Source of the DNA: Alphaproteobacteria bacterium
Lineage (GTDB): Bacteria; Pseudomonadota; Alphaproteobacteria; Sphingomonadales; Sphingomonadaceae
Reading direction: 5' to 3'
DNA: 7,307 nt
NCBI GenBank assembly: GCA_018828205.1
Contig: JAHJWA010000329.1
Span: forward strand, 1-7,307
Below the pieces are notes generated by a model. The model ran no database searches, was not told where the DNA came from, and saw nothing but the letters and a program-made list of their open reading frames with translations. Both the position numbers and the translations under genes were made by a program. Shown piece after piece: positions 7,262-7,307 of the stretch (its first letter is position 1; every line of letters starts with the position of its first letter).

Positions 7262-7307
7262 CTACAACTCCAGCCAATTGTGCACTGCGTCAATGTCCGG
7301 AAGCCGG
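7262..7307 (-). CDS. otsB: Probable trehalose-6-phosphate phosphatase, C-terminal end only (partial at window edge)
   Basis: Only the 3' end is in the window. The frame reads RLPDIDAVHNWLEL and then TAG at 7264-7262. A short segment with Leu-Pro-Asp followed by a terminal Trp-Leu helix resembles the C-terminus of OtsB-type trehalose-phosphatases (HAD superfamily), such as the VPDVWSWL segment of E. coli OtsB. OtsB removes the phosphate from trehalose-6-phosphate, the step after OtsA. The identification rests on this short match plus position: otsB / GH15 / otsA is an arrangement I know from sphingomonads. The stop lies 5 nt before the preferred GH15 start, and the GGAG that would serve GH15 lies inside the last otsB codons, as expected for one operon. 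Fourteen residues cannot prove the family, and no catalytic residue is visible. Confidence 0.55.
   Translation of the reverse strand, partial: RLPDIDAVHNWLEL
7268..7271 (-). promoter_or_regulatory. Ribosome binding site deciding the GH15 start (GGAG)
   Basis: GGAG lies in the last codons of the upstream reading frame, 11 nt before the TTG at 7256. The other in-frame candidate, TTG at 7277, has no comparable purine block at a usable distance and would overlap the upstream gene by 16 nt. This favours the 7256 start. The spacing is on the long side, so the choice is moderate rather than firm. Confidence 0.45.

Overview
The window is GC-rich with strong third-position GC bias, and every supported gene lies on the minus strand. 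Gene content points to an alphaproteobacterium, most likely Sphingomonadales (sphingomonad or erythrobacter type). Two things suggest this: an otsB / GH15 / otsA cluster, and a soluble multi-PAS hybrid histidine kinase whose N-terminal PAS layout resembles kinases I associate with that order. The lineage is an inference from protein character, not from a marker gene.

Layout in the direction of transcription (high to low coordinate): (1) the last 14 codons of a gene that fits otsB (trehalose-6-phosphate phosphatase), cut by the right edge; (2) a 598-residue GH15 glycosidase of the glucoamylase/trehalase type, starting 5 nt after the otsB stop at a TTG codon; (3) otsA, trehalose-6-phosphate synthase, whose conserved N-terminus can only be reached from an ATA codon that overlaps the GH15 stop (ATAG); (4) a spacer of about 100 nt with a GC-rich hairpin and a 12-nt perfect palindrome; (5) a small three-helix membrane protein of the DUF202/YidH family; (6) a 94-nt spacer; (7) a 1110-residue hybrid kinase with four PAS domains, HisKA, HATPase and two receiver domains, the second of them degenerate; (8) a hairpin at the kinase stop codon that may end the transcript, then about 84 nt with no recognisable gene.

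OtsA makes trehalose-6-phosphate from UDP-glucose and glucose-6-phosphate, and OtsB dephosphorylates it to trehalose. The GH15 enzyme between them is tightly coupled in arrangement and could hydrolyse trehalose or a related alpha-glucan, so the operon may hold both synthesis and turnover of a stress-protective sugar. The DUF202 protein and the kinase follow on the same strand, but nothing in the sequence proves they belong to the same transcript or control the trehalose genes. I see no mobile element, CRISPR array, tRNA or rRNA. Apart from the unusual otsA start, the window looks like ordinary chromosomal sequence.
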